Assembly: GCF_018224885.1 (NCBI RefSeq)
Contig: NZ_JAGTXB010000027.1
Location: 1 to 64,000, forward strand
Direction of reading: 5' to 3'
DNA length: 64,000 nt
DNA from: Chitinophaga hostae
GTDB lineage: Bacteria > Bacteroidota > Bacteroidia > Chitinophagales > Chitinophagaceae
Shown here: positions 27,329 to 35,578 of the stretch, in pieces
Layout of the letters: every line of letters begins with the position of its first letter
How positions within the stretch are numbered: position 1 is the stretch's first letter
Position numbers and translations under genes: made by a program
The notes under the pieces: generated by a model
What the model was told of the DNA's origin: nothing
Seen by the model: the letters and a program-made list of their open reading frames with translations, nothing else
Database searches by the model: none

Positions 27329-27931
27329 TTATTTCAGCGGTACTACTTTAAAATCCTCAAACACCACATCGAAAGGCAACTTGCCGGGTGCGGCGGCTAC
27401 AGGTCCAATCTGCACTTTACCTCCCGGAGGGAAGTAGGCTAGTCGCAGCATATCAAATTTCTTATTGTCAAAAGAATATTCAATCTGTACATAGTCTCCT
27501 TTGCGCAGTAATTTCAGCCACATGCTTTTAGGACTGTCGTGCCGCGGTACTACCGACCAGTCGGATACTTCATGGGTTACTACGGCGCTGACGTTTTGTA
27601 CGCCATCCACGTATTCAATGCCGGTTTTAATCCAGTTTTTGTCATTGGTGCGGATCATCAGACCAGCCTGATGAAAGAGTTCTTTATAGTGACCGGTGAT
27701 TTTTACGGTGGCTGTAAAATCGCCTTCCTGTTCGTGGAAATAAAACGGGCCGTTGTCGCGGATAAATCCATAGTGTGTTACCTGCCAGTAGTCGGTGCCG
27801 GGATCTACTGTCACCATAATTTTATTGTTATCTGCCGACCATTTTTTGGGTGTGTTATACCATTGCATCGTTTGTGCTTTAAGTCCCATGCTGAGTGCTA
27901 TGAAAGCGGAAATTGCTACAAATCTTTTCAT
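27329..27931 (-). CDS. DUF1349 domain protein, secreted
   Basis: Protein of 200 aa with a signal peptide (SAFIALSMGLKAQ). The mature part matches the DUF1349/concanavalin-like fold: FYFHEQEGDFTATVKI, AGLMIRTNDKNWIKTGIEY, SDWSVV and WLKLLRKGDYVQIEYSFD. These proteins form a jelly-roll that often accompanies glycan enzymes; a ligand or reaction has not been assigned to the family with confidence. It is transcribed alone. Confidence 0.85.
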   Translation of the reverse strand: MKRFVAISAFIALSMGLKAQTMQWYNTPKKWSADNNKIMVTVDPGTDYWQVTHYGFIRDNGPFYFHEQEGDFTATVKITGHYKELFHQAGLMIRTNDKNWIKTGIEYVDGVQNVSAVVTHEVSDWSVVPRHDSPKSMWLKLLRKGDYVQIEYSFDNKKFDMLRLAYFPPGGKVQIGPVAAAPGKLPFDVVFEDFKVVPLK

Positions 27932-28101
27932 GATGTTTCCGTAAATATTTGATCTAAGATCACAAATAAAACCCGGATGTGATAATTTATTGATAACGTA
28001 GGGGCGTAGCCGGTACCTTGATAAGTATTTTATTTATTCCCGTTTAAGATAGACGGAATGATGTACCTTCGCCGACAGAATCCCATTGTAATACCTAACT
28101 T

Positions 28102-28737
28102 ATGAAGATGAGCGTTTATAGATCCCTGTTCCTGTTAGTTGCTTTTTGTGCAACGTTTGCGTCCTGTAATCTGGAAATGGCAGGTCCTGATGCTAAACCA
28201 GTTAATCCTGGTACACCGACGCCCGGAACACCACCAGCTGGTAGTGCTAAAGTACGGGGCACCTGGAATTATTTAGGCGTTACGCTGAAAAGTACGAGTT
28301 CTTCCAGCGCCGAGGGAATCACAGCCACTTTGTATACCGACTATACCACTTCCGATAACAAGGGTGTTTTTGTTTTTGATGGCAAAAATGTTATCATAAC
28401 GGGGTTAGGCTACACGATGAACGGCACTATGAGAACGGTGATGACAGGGCCGGGCGTGCCTCCCACCGACATGACGATACCGATCGGAGTGACTTTACCG
28501 CCATATAATGCAAATTCGCCGTATCAGGAAATTAATGAAACGACCATTTACCTCGAGAAAGGATTTATAGAGGATCCTTCCGGCCTGGGTGGAACTGAAA
28601 CACTGGGCGGCGAGGCTAAGTTGGCTTTTGACGGGGATAACATGACGATGACTATTGATTTGAGTAAGGTTGCAGTGCCGGTGCCGGGTTCAACGGTTTC
28701 AGGTTCACTGGTTGCGAAGTTTACAAGGAAGAAATAA
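28102..28737 (+). CDS. Lipoprotein of unknown function
   Basis: Protein of 211 aa. The N-terminal SP-II signal ends in FASC, so the mature protein is lipidated at that Cys. A proline/glycine/threonine linker (PVNPGTPTPGTPPAG) follows. The body is beta-rich with VRGTWNYLGV near its start, resembling lipocalin-like small-molecule binding lipoproteins of Bacteroidota; this is only a structural guess. ATG 28108 is an alternative start. TACCTTCG about 40 bases upstream is a possible -7 box. Confidence 0.7.
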   Translation: MKMSVYRSLFLLVAFCATFASCNLEMAGPDAKPVNPGTPTPGTPPAGSAKVRGTWNYLGVTLKSTSSSSAEGITATLYTDYTTSDNKGVFVFDGKNVIITGLGYTMNGTMRTVMTGPGVPPTDMTIPIGVTLPPYNANSPYQEINETTIYLEKGFIEDPSGLGGTETLGGEAKLAFDGDNMTMTIDLSKVAVPVPGSTVSGSLVAKFTRKK

Positions 28738-28748
28738 TCATTTTGTTT

Positions 28749-28797
28749 GCGATAAACAGGAAGGGTGGCCAATTTGGCCACCCTTCCTGTTTATCGC
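28749..28797. terminator. Perfect 49-base palindrome at a convergent junction (element E)
   Basis: GCGATAAACAGGAAGGGTGG continues to CCAA, then a single central T, then the exact complement: 24-bp perfect arms (28749-28772 and 28774-28797) with a one-base centre. It acts as a hairpin terminator for both sides. The minus-strand gene ends inside it: codons CAG CGA TAA are part of the right arm. Confidence 0.85.
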
Positions 28798-30053
28798 TGT
28801 TTTACATTGGCTTCCTGCCATATTTCTTTGATCGTATTTTCTGTGTTCATGCCATCCGGGCAATTTTCAGAACGTGTATTGGCCCGGAATTTCAGCCGGG
28901 GCATTTTCCTTCCCAGCGTTACCACGCGTGTTACCGGCATCTGCAGGTGGCCATTGGTATCGTGGGAGGCTATCCAGGCATGGGCATACCGGAGCCAGTT
29001 GTTGCGGTATTGCTCCGGTTGCTGATAAAACCAGCTGATTTCATCGAAGCCCCAGGGGTAGATCGTTGTGGTGTCCGGCACACCCGGATGGTTGCTGATA
29101 CCAAAATTATCCAACTCCACCAGGTAAGGCATTGATGCCGCTTTCCAGCCACTGGGTGCTATACCGCCATGGCTTCTTCCAAAAAGGGCATCCGTAAACC
29201 CCATTTGTAAAATGCCTTGCTGCGGATGTTCCGGTACGGATTTAATCCGCAGGGGGAAGGAGTTGAAGTCGAGTAAACTTTTGCCATTCACCACCATACC
29301 GCCGGAAGGTGTGTGCGCATCCAGTAATACCCAGTGGTGGCGGGTATGATCTTTCGCATAGGCGCGTAATTTTACCAGGAAGGTGCTCCATCCGGTAAGG
29401 GCAGGATCTTCCATGCCGATAAGCGCTATTTGTCCGAGGTGCAGGGCTTCACAACCCATCTCCATATAGGTGCCTGCCAGGAACATAAACCACAGTTGTG
29501 TTTCCTGCCGGGTAATGTCCGGCACGCTGTTTCCTTTACTCCAGTGATCCACGAGTTTCCCTTTGAGGTTCAGCATTTCCTGGTAGCGGAAATGCCGGTT
29601 CTCCACCGGTAGGGAAAGAGCTTTGAAAGCCCAGCCGGGTATGGGGATGGTGTTTACCTGTTCGCTGATCTGCTCAAACAGGGCGGCCTGGAAAATCACT
29701 TCAGGATCATTTTGCTGTACTTCCTTTACCAGTCGCCTGGCGTTGTCGAGATAGTCTTTGTTGGTAAGCACTGATTCGCCTCCCCAACGATAAATAGCCC
29801 TGCCGATAAATTTTGCCCCCAGGTGATGTATCAGGCGGATATCATCTTCTTTGTGAGGGTAGGGCGCATCTGATGCATAAGGATCGACTGCCAGGAACTC
29901 GGTCATAGTAACGGCGTGGTTGAGATAATTCTCCAATACAGGCCTGGAAATACCTTTCTCATTAAAAGTGAGCTTTTGCGCGCGGGCGTTGGATCCATAG
30001 AACGCCAGTGCTGCCAGCAACATTGCTGCGGGACGCTGAGTGAATGATAACAT
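28791..30053 (-). CDS. Large secreted protein of unknown function, possibly glycoside-hydrolase-like
   Basis: Protein of 420 aa from ATG 30053, which directly precedes a signal peptide (AAMLLAALAFYGSNARAQ); the longer frame starts at TTG 30077 and is less likely. Sequence features suggest a barrel-like fold: FIGRAIYRWGGES, DPEVIFQAALFEQIS, HHWVLLDAHTPSGGMV and GFDEISWFYQQPEQYRNNW. Acidic residues at strand ends are suggestive of a hydrolase, but I cannot name the family. It is convergent with the lipoprotein gene, and its stop codon lies within the palindrome at 28749-28797. Confidence 0.7.
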   Translation of the reverse strand: MLSFTQRPAAMLLAALAFYGSNARAQKLTFNEKGISRPVLENYLNHAVTMTEFLAVDPYASDAPYPHKEDDIRLIHHLGAKFIGRAIYRWGGESVLTNKDYLDNARRLVKEVQQNDPEVIFQAALFEQISEQVNTIPIPGWAFKALSLPVENRHFRYQEMLNLKGKLVDHWSKGNSVPDITRQETQLWFMFLAGTYMEMGCEALHLGQIALIGMEDPALTGWSTFLVKLRAYAKDHTRHHWVLLDAHTPSGGMVVNGKSLLDFNSFPLRIKSVPEHPQQGILQMGFTDALFGRSHGGIAPSGWKAASMPYLVELDNFGISNHPGVPDTTTIYPWGFDEISWFYQQPEQYRNNWLRYAHAWIASHDTNGHLQMPVTRVVTLGRKMPRLKFRANTRSENCPDGMNTENTIKEIWQEANVKQR

Positions 30054-30174
30054 GTCGTGGAATAAATTTGAAAACAAGATACTTTTTTTCGAAAAGGCGT
30101 CACAATATTTTAGATGTACGGCAGCGCTGTTTTTTTGTGTTATATTTAGTACCTAAAACGACCCAACCTTAAAC

Positions 30175-30723
30175 ATGAAAGCATTGTCGGATCAATTCCC
30201 CGTCCTGCATACCCCACGCCTGCACCTGATTGAGATAAATCATTCACACCAGCCGGATCTCTTTTACCTGTTGACAGATAAGCGGGTCACTGAATATTAC
30301 CACGTAATACCTTTACAGGAAGTTGCCGATGTGAGAAAAGTTGTTGACTTTCTGCATCAGCGTTTCATCGATAAAGAAGGCGTCCGTTGGGGGATAGCAT
30401 TGGAAAATAAAGAGGAGCTGATTGGCATGATCGGCTTTAACAGCTTTGCCCCTGGTCATAAAGGGGTGTTGGTATTTGCACTGGTACAGGAGTACTGGGG
30501 CAAGGGCTATATGGCGGAGGCGATAGCGGCAGTAACCGCCTATGGCTTCTCAACGCTGGAGCTGAAAAGGATAGAAGCGGAAGTATTACCCGGGAATAAA
30601 GCTTCTGAAAAAGTATTGGAGAAAGCGGGTTTCCGCCACGAAGGATTACTGCAGCAATGGATGCTTTGGGACAACAAGGCATTCGATGTGAACATGTATG
30701 CCTTGTTGCCCCCTCGCCTGTAA
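30175..30723 (+). CDS. GNAT acetyltransferase, RimJ/RimL type
   Basis: Cytosolic acetyl-CoA-dependent N-acetyltransferase of 182 aa. The first strand TPRLHLIEI is typical of the RimJ/RimL group, EYWGKGYMAEAIAAV covers the acetyl-CoA pyrophosphate loop, and LELKRIEAEVLPGNKASEKVLEKAGFRHEG is the C-terminal signature. Targets of this branch include ribosomal protein N-termini, amino acids or antibiotics; none can be chosen here. It is a single gene, convergent with the histone-like gene. Confidence 0.9.
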   Translation: MKALSDQFPVLHTPRLHLIEINHSHQPDLFYLLTDKRVTEYYHVIPLQEVADVRKVVDFLHQRFIDKEGVRWGIALENKEELIGMIGFNSFAPGHKGVLVFALVQEYWGKGYMAEAIAAVTAYGFSTLELKRIEAEVLPGNKASEKVLEKAGFRHEGLLQQWMLWDNKAFDVNMYALLPPRL

Positions 30724-30732
30724 TGCGACTTC

Positions 30733-30752
30733 GTCATCACCAGGGGGATGAC
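30733..30752. terminator. Weak hairpin at convergent junction
   Basis: GTCATC (30733-30738) and GATGAC (30747-30752) form a 6-bp stem between the GNAT and histone-like genes. No U-tract follows, so its activity is uncertain. Confidence 0.3.
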
Positions 30753-30820
30753 AATGTCAGGCTCCTGCTATAGCGGAACAATAAACGGCATTACAGGAAA
30801 GTTATCCGGTTGTTGTTGGT

Positions 30821-31165
30821 CTAGGCCTTTTTGGCGGCAGCTTTTTTGGCAGCTGTTTTTTTCACGGCAGCTTTAGGAGTATCAGCTATAGGGGCGGTTG
30901 CTTTCTTTGCGGCAACTTTTTTAGGCGTATCGGCTTTGGCCACACCAGCTTTTTTCGCGGGCGCTTTCTTTTTAGGCTTATCCGCCGCTTTTTTCTCTGA
31001 CAATCCTGCTATCATCGCCTTTGTGGCTTTTTTAACATTGCGGAGAAACTTTTTTTCTCCCAATTGGGCTTTTAAATCAACCAGGGCAACGGTTAATACT
31101 TCGGTTACTTTTAAACCAGCTTCTTTTTTAAGATGCTTACCGGTCGGTTTACTGGAATCGGGCAT
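30821..31165 (-). CDS. Histone H1-like lysine/alanine-rich DNA-binding protein
   Basis: Cytosolic protein of 114 aa. The first half (about 1-58) is a small helical region (LKKEAGLKVTEVLTVALVDLKAQLGEKKFLRNVKKATKAMI, residues about 13-53). The second half is a low-complexity basic tail made of AAKK, PAKKA and KTAAKKAAAKKA blocks, like the C-terminus of histone H1 and of bacterial Hc1-type proteins. Nucleoid compaction or DNA condensation is inferred from composition. The opposite strand has an equally long alanine/phenylalanine-rich open frame, which is only a mirror of the lysine codons. Confidence 0.8.
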   Translation of the reverse strand: MPDSSKPTGKHLKKEAGLKVTEVLTVALVDLKAQLGEKKFLRNVKKATKAMIAGLSEKKAADKPKKKAPAKKAGVAKADTPKKVAAKKATAPIADTPKAAVKKTAAKKAAAKKA

Positions 31166-31466
31166 GGGTACATAAATTGGTTTACAAAAACGATTATCTT
31201 CAAAATTAACAATTATATAATATTGGCAATGTTAAGTTTTATAGTAAAGTGAGAAACAAGCGTATATGCTTTTTGTAAATTATGTTTTTATTGAATATTA
31301 TGGTGGTGGAAGGACTTCGTTTTTCGTATAGCCGGAAGGGATAGTGGCAGGCTGAAAGGCGTTTTTTTATATCCGGATCGCTGCAATTATCACCGATAAA
31401 TTTGTTATATTGGGAGCAGCAACCGGCTGTTGTGTCGGAGCTTGTTATTGTTTTAACCATAGGGGT
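31166..31466. other. Intergenic region upstream of the type III PKS operon
   Basis: About 300 bases without a gene between two divergent units. It must contain the promoters of the histone-like gene and the biosynthetic operon. Only AT-rich runs and a degenerate TTTGTTATATTG near 31401 were seen; no motif was good enough to call. Confidence 0.55.
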
Positions 31467-32606
31467 ATGGGTTCAAGAGATGTCATTATTATCGGAGGCG
31501 GCCTTTCCGGCCTGACCAGCGCTATTCATTTATCGAGAGCTGGTTTACATGTAACCATTATAGAAAAGAATGCATACCCTTCGCACAAGGTTTGCGGGGA
31601 ATATGTTTCCAACGAAGTGTTACCATATCTGCAATCGCTTGGGGCGGATCCTGCGGCATTGAATCCGGCCAGGATCAACCGCCTGATTATTTCAGACCAT
31701 TACGGCAAAACCCTGGAAACGCCATTGCCGCTGGGCGGCTTTGGTCTCAGTCGTTATGCCTTCGACCGGTTCCTGATGCAGCAAATGCTCACCACAGGAG
31801 TGGAGCTGGTAGAAGATACCGTGACCAACGTGGTATTTGAAAATGACCGTTTTTTTATTGATACCAATGGTCATGGCGTGTTTTCCGCGCCGGTGGTGCT
31901 TGGCGCCTATGGCAAAAGGGCGGCACTGGATGCAAAGCTGTCGCGCAGCTTCATCAATGAAAAATCGCCCTGGCTGGCAGTGAAGGCGCATTACAAGGGA
32001 GATTTTCCGTCAGATACGGTAGGGCTGCATAACTTCGATGGTGGTTATTGCGGGGTATCCAAAGTAGAAGAGGATATCCTCAATATCTGTTATCTCGTGA
32101 GTTATGAAACATTTAAAACCTATAAAAATATAGGGGCTCACCAGGAACAGGTATTATACCGTAATCAGCACCTGAAAGATATTTTTGAAAACAGCGTCAT
32201 GCTGTTCGATAAACCTTTAACGATAAGCCAGGTATGCTTTTCTGAAAAGGAAAAAGTAATGAATCATATTCTGATGACAGGCGATACGGCTGGTCTTATT
32301 CACCCGTTGTGCGGTAATGGCATGGCTATGGCCATACAAAGCGCGCAGATAGCATCGGAAAAAGTATTGCAGTATTTTACTGCTGATGTAAAGAACCGGT
32401 TGCTGATGGAACAAAACTATACAAAGGCCTGGAATAAAATGTTCAGCGGCCGTATGCGTACCGGCCGGGTTTTATCAAGGTTGTTCCATAACGAAAAGCT
32501 TTCCGCCACCATGATGAAGGGGCTGATCCTGTTTCCCGGCCTGTTGCCGGGCATTATCAGGCGTACGCATGGCAAACCTCTAAAAGCAGCTCTGGAATGC
32601 GCATAA
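31467..32606 (+). CDS. FAD-dependent oxidoreductase, geranylgeranyl-reductase/UbiH-like
   Basis: Flavoprotein of 379 aa from ATG 31467 (a longer frame to 31410 adds a Cys-rich stretch without support). The Rossmann motif GGGLSGLTSAIHL is followed by GLHVTIIEKN, and the second FAD signature GDTAGLIHPLCGNGMAMAI is near residue 275. It is first in the type III PKS operon and overlaps the methyltransferase by ten bases. Known type III PKS clusters (for example SrsA-B-C of Streptomyces) pair the synthase with a methyltransferase and a flavin hydroxylase, so ring hydroxylation or quinone formation on the polyketide is a reasonable inference. Double-bond reduction is an alternative. Confidence 0.87.
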   Translation: MGSRDVIIIGGGLSGLTSAIHLSRAGLHVTIIEKNAYPSHKVCGEYVSNEVLPYLQSLGADPAALNPARINRLIISDHYGKTLETPLPLGGFGLSRYAFDRFLMQQMLTTGVELVEDTVTNVVFENDRFFIDTNGHGVFSAPVVLGAYGKRAALDAKLSRSFINEKSPWLAVKAHYKGDFPSDTVGLHNFDGGYCGVSKVEEDILNICYLVSYETFKTYKNIGAHQEQVLYRNQHLKDIFENSVMLFDKPLTISQVCFSEKEKVMNHILMTGDTAGLIHPLCGNGMAMAIQSAQIASEKVLQYFTADVKNRLLMEQNYTKAWNKMFSGRMRTGRVLSRLFHNEKLSATMMKGLILFPGLLPGIIRRTHGKPLKAALECA

Positions 32607-33310
32607 ACACCCGGCAAAGAAGTCAGGCGCCTGAAATCATGGATGATTTTAACATGGAAGGGGAATTACTGAAGGAAACATTAAAGAAAATAGCACAGAT
32701 CAACCGTTTACTCGGCGGTAACAGGATCACACGAAAGGGAGTGGCCGCCCTCATCAAAAATATACCTGCAGGGCAACCCATCAGTATCCTGGATGTGGGT
32801 TGCGGTAATGGAGACATGTTAAGAGAACTGTCTGCCTACGGCAAAAAACAACAAAGGAATTTTTTACTTACCGGTGTGGATGCTAACCTTACTACGGTAA
32901 CGCATGCACGGGAATTGTCAAAGGAGTATCCGGATATTGCATATCACTGTCAGGATATTATGAGCCCCGCTTTCGGGGAACAGCATTATGATATTATTTT
33001 ATGTACGCTTACCTTACATCATTTTAAAGAGGCAGAAATCAGGCAGCTGATGGCGGCTTTTCGCCGACAGGCGAGGATCGGTATCGTTATCAACGATCTT
33101 CACCGCAGCGCCCTGGCAGTGCGCCTCTTCCAGCTGGTTTGTTTTGTGTTTAATTTAAACAGCATGGTCAGGGCCGACGGACAGGTATCGATCCTCCGTG
33201 GCTTTAAGAAAAAAGAATTGCATCACTTATCAGCAGAACTAAATATCGGCGCATACTCCCTGCAATGGAAATGGGCATTCCGGTATCAATGGATAATCAA
33301 TAACATATGA
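32597..33310 (+). CDS. Class I SAM-dependent methyltransferase
   Basis: Cytosolic enzyme of 237 aa. The SAM-binding motif I is ILDVGCGNGDML and motif II-like sequence is FLLTGVDANL; DIILCTLTLHHF is motif IV. The N-terminal EIMDDFNMEGELLKETLKKI region is shared with methyltransferases encoded beside type III PKS genes. O- or C-methylation of the polyketide ring is inferred from its position. Its start overlaps the oxidoreductase stop and its end overlaps the PKS start (ATGA), so the three genes are translationally coupled. Confidence 0.88.
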   Translation: MRINTRQRSQAPEIMDDFNMEGELLKETLKKIAQINRLLGGNRITRKGVAALIKNIPAGQPISILDVGCGNGDMLRELSAYGKKQQRNFLLTGVDANLTTVTHARELSKEYPDIAYHCQDIMSPAFGEQHYDIILCTLTLHHFKEAEIRQLMAAFRRQARIGIVINDLHRSALAVRLFQLVCFVFNLNSMVRADGQVSILRGFKKKELHHLSAELNIGAYSLQWKWAFRYQWIINNI

Positions 33311-34359
33311 GCGTTAAAATACAGACTGTCGCCAAAGCAATACCACCCTATACCAGATCTACCGCAGAAATACTTCCCTTTTTAGATATCTGGCTCGCCG
33401 GACAGGAGGACCGTTTTATCCGGAAAGTGAAGAAGATTTTTGAGAATGCCGGCGTGGACAAGCGCTATTCTATCATGGGACCTGAGGAGGTATTTACCAA
33501 AACAAGTTTTGAAGAGAAGAATAATATATACATGCGCGAAGCCATTGTATTAGGGCGCAGGTGCATGCAAAGCGCGCTGGACAAGGCAGGGCTGAAAGGC
33601 ACTGATATCGATTATATCATAACGGTGAGCTGCACCGGTATCATGATTCCTTCCCTGGACGCGTACCTGATCAATGAGTTGCAGCTCCGGCAGGATATTA
33701 CCCGGTTGCCGGTCACTGAAATGGGGTGTGCGGCCGGTGTGTCGGGCATTATTTACGCCAAAAAAATGCTTGAGGCCAACCCGGGGAAACGTGCGGCTGT
33801 TATCGCTGTGGAGTCGCCTACCGCTACTTTTCAGTTAGAGGATTATTCCATGGCCAATGTGGTGAGCGCCGCCATCTTTGGCGATGGTGCTGCCTGTGTG
33901 ATCTTATCGTCGCATGGGGAAGATAACGGACCGGAGATCATTGCAGAAGAAATGTATCATTTTTATGATGCGGATTACCTGATGGGTTTTCATCTTTCGA
34001 ACACCGGTTTGAAAATGGTGCTGGATATAGAAGTACCGGAAAAAATTGAATCACATTTTGGAGATATTGTTCACCCGTTCCTGGCAAAAAATAATCTGAC
34101 GATCGCGGAAGTAGATCACCTGATCTTTCACCCTGGCGGCAAAAAAATCATCAACCTGGTAGAAGAGCTGTTCCGGAATATGGGCAAGAAACTGGACGAC
34201 ACCAAAGAAATTTTGCGCTTATACGGCAACATGTCGAGCGTTACGGTGTTATATGTATTGGAACGATTTATGGAAAAGCCATTGCCCAAGGGAGATAAGG
34301 GGCTGATGTTGAGTTTTGGTCCGGGTTTTTCCGCACAGCGAATTTTATTACAATGGTAA
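33307..34359 (+). CDS. Type III polyketide synthase (chalcone/alkylresorcinol/alkylpyrone synthase family)
   Basis: Homodimeric ketosynthase of 350 aa. The catalytic triad is complete: Cys141 in TEMGCAAGVSG, His275 in IFHPGGKK and Asn308 in GNMSSVTV. The C-terminal LSFGPGFSAQRILLQW is typical. The enzyme would extend a starter with malonyl units and cyclise to a resorcinol or pyrone. Because the operon also encodes an ACP, a ketosynthase, a dehydratase and an enoyl reductase, a long-chain acyl starter handed over from the ACP is the likely substrate; this is inference. It overlaps the SDR gene by seven bases. Confidence 0.93.
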   Translation: MSVKIQTVAKAIPPYTRSTAEILPFLDIWLAGQEDRFIRKVKKIFENAGVDKRYSIMGPEEVFTKTSFEEKNNIYMREAIVLGRRCMQSALDKAGLKGTDIDYIITVSCTGIMIPSLDAYLINELQLRQDITRLPVTEMGCAAGVSGIIYAKKMLEANPGKRAAVIAVESPTATFQLEDYSMANVVSAAIFGDGAACVILSSHGEDNGPEIIAEEMYHFYDADYLMGFHLSNTGLKMVLDIEVPEKIESHFGDIVHPFLAKNNLTIAEVDHLIFHPGGKKIINLVEELFRNMGKKLDDTKEILRLYGNMSSVTVLYVLERFMEKPLPKGDKGLMLSFGPGFSAQRILLQW

Positions 34360-35129
34360 AAGAGTTTAATAGTTACTGGGCGCTGATATTGGGAGGGAGC
34401 AGTGGTATGGGGCTGGCGTCGGCCCGTAAACTAGCCGCACATGGGATGAATATCTGTATTGTACACCGTAATACCCGTGTGGAGTTACCGGTAGTGGAGC
34501 AGGCTTTGGGAGATATCAGGGCCTTCGGGGTACAGGTTATTTCCTTTAACATAGATGTGCTGAACAGTGAAAACCGCACGGCGGCCTTGTTACAGCTGCA
34601 ATCCGCGATGGGAGCGCAGGGTCGTATCCGTTGCTTGCTGCATAGTATTGCCAGAGGTAATCTCAAAACATTGCCTGCATTACAGGCCGATGATTTTAAC
34701 AGCACCATCCAAAATATGGCGGTAAGCCTGTATGAGTGGGCGGCGGAAATACTACACAGGCAACTATTTACCGCCGACGCGCGTATCCTTTCTTTTACAA
34801 GCGATGGTAGTTATAAGGCGATGGAGCACTATGCGGCGGTGTCTGCCGCGAAGGCGGCGCTGGAAGCTATCACCCGGAGTATGGCACTGGAATTTGCAAC
34901 ACACGGTATCCGGGCTAACTGTATCCGCGCAGGCATTACTGATACGGCATCCCTGCAAAGGATTCCGGGCAGCGGGGCGTTGCTGGAGTATGGGCAGGCA
35001 CGTAATCCTTTTCACCGGCTTACCACCCCGGAAGATGTGGCAAACGTGGTATACCTGTTATGCCGGGATGAAGCAGCATGGATCAATGGCGCCATTATTC
35101 CCGTTGACGGAGGAACGCACATTCATTAG
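34353..35129 (+). CDS. SDR of the enoyl-ACP reductase (FabL/FabI-like) type
   Basis: Short-chain dehydrogenase of 258 aa. The N-terminal nucleotide motif is GGSSGMGLASA. Instead of the NNAG and YxxxK of ketoreductases it has LHSIARG and Tyr160 with Lys167 spaced by six residues (YAAVSAAK), as in enoyl-ACP reductases. The later CIRAGITDTASLQRIPG resembles FabL. Reduction of an acyl-ACP double bond is therefore favoured over ketoreduction. No other SDR is present in the operon, so a ketoreductase would have to come from primary metabolism (FabG). Confidence 0.82.
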   Translation: MVKEFNSYWALILGGSSGMGLASARKLAAHGMNICIVHRNTRVELPVVEQALGDIRAFGVQVISFNIDVLNSENRTAALLQLQSAMGAQGRIRCLLHSIARGNLKTLPALQADDFNSTIQNMAVSLYEWAAEILHRQLFTADARILSFTSDGSYKAMEHYAAVSAAKAALEAITRSMALEFATHGIRANCIRAGITDTASLQRIPGSGALLEYGQARNPFHRLTTPEDVANVVYLLCRDEAAWINGAIIPVDGGTHIH

Positions 35130-35131
35130 CT

Positions 35132-35578
35132 ATGACAAAGGAAAAAGTTCTCCTTCATTTACCATATGCGCCTCCCTTTTTATTTGTGGATGCGCTGGAA
35201 TATATTGATGAGGAAAGGGTAACGGGCACGTATATATTTAAACCGGATCTGCCTTGTTATGAAGGGCATTTTAAAGGACAGCCGGTTACGCCGGGTGTAC
35301 TGCTTACAGAAGTGATGGCACAGGTGGGCCTGGCTTGTCTGGGTATTTACCTGTTGAGAGACAGCATACAGCAACAGGTCCCTTCCGTAGCCATGACTTC
35401 CACACAGATCGACTTCTACCGGCCTGTTTCTCCGGGGGAAAAAGTAACAGCAACAGCGGAGAAAATATATTTCCGGTTTAATAAACTGAAATGCCGTGTA
35501 GCGTTGTATAATGCTGCAGGCGAGTTAGTCTGCGATGGTATCCTTGCAGGCATGATCATTAATCGAAGCAATGAGTAA
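35132..35578 (+). CDS. FabZ-like 3-hydroxyacyl-ACP dehydratase
   Basis: Hot-dog fold dehydratase of 148 aa. The active-site His46 is in YEGHFKGQPVTPGVLL and the acidic residue Glu60 in LTEVMAQVG, the usual FabZ pair. PPFLFVD near the N-terminus and the length also match FabZ. It would remove water from 3-hydroxyacyl-ACP made during chain building on the operon ACP. The gene starts two bases after the SDR stop and overlaps the ketosynthase start by eight bases. Confidence 0.9.
   Translation: MTKEKVLLHLPYAPPFLFVDALEYIDEERVTGTYIFKPDLPCYEGHFKGQPVTPGVLLTEVMAQVGLACLGIYLLRDSIQQQVPSVAMTSTQIDFYRPVSPGEKVTATAEKIYFRFNKLKCRVALYNAAGELVCDGILAGMIINRSNE

Noticed and set aside
25133..30053. Sulfatase/DUF1349/unknown proteins as a polysaccharide utilisation locus
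   Set aside because: No SusC/SusD pair is present, and the genes have different orientations and separate terminators.
30831..31175. Open frame on the plus strand encoding an Ala/Phe-rich hydrophobic protein
   Set aside because: It is the exact antisense of the lysine-rich histone-like gene; AAAGC-type codons leave the reverse frame open. It has no independent support.
32217..32617. Minus-strand open frames across the oxidoreductase gene
   Set aside because: They overlap a gene with complete FAD motifs and show no family motifs of their own.
34732..35208. Plus-strand 158-aa open frame overlapping the SDR and FabZ genes
   Set aside because: It runs through two genes with intact catalytic motifs in other frames and starts inside the SDR.
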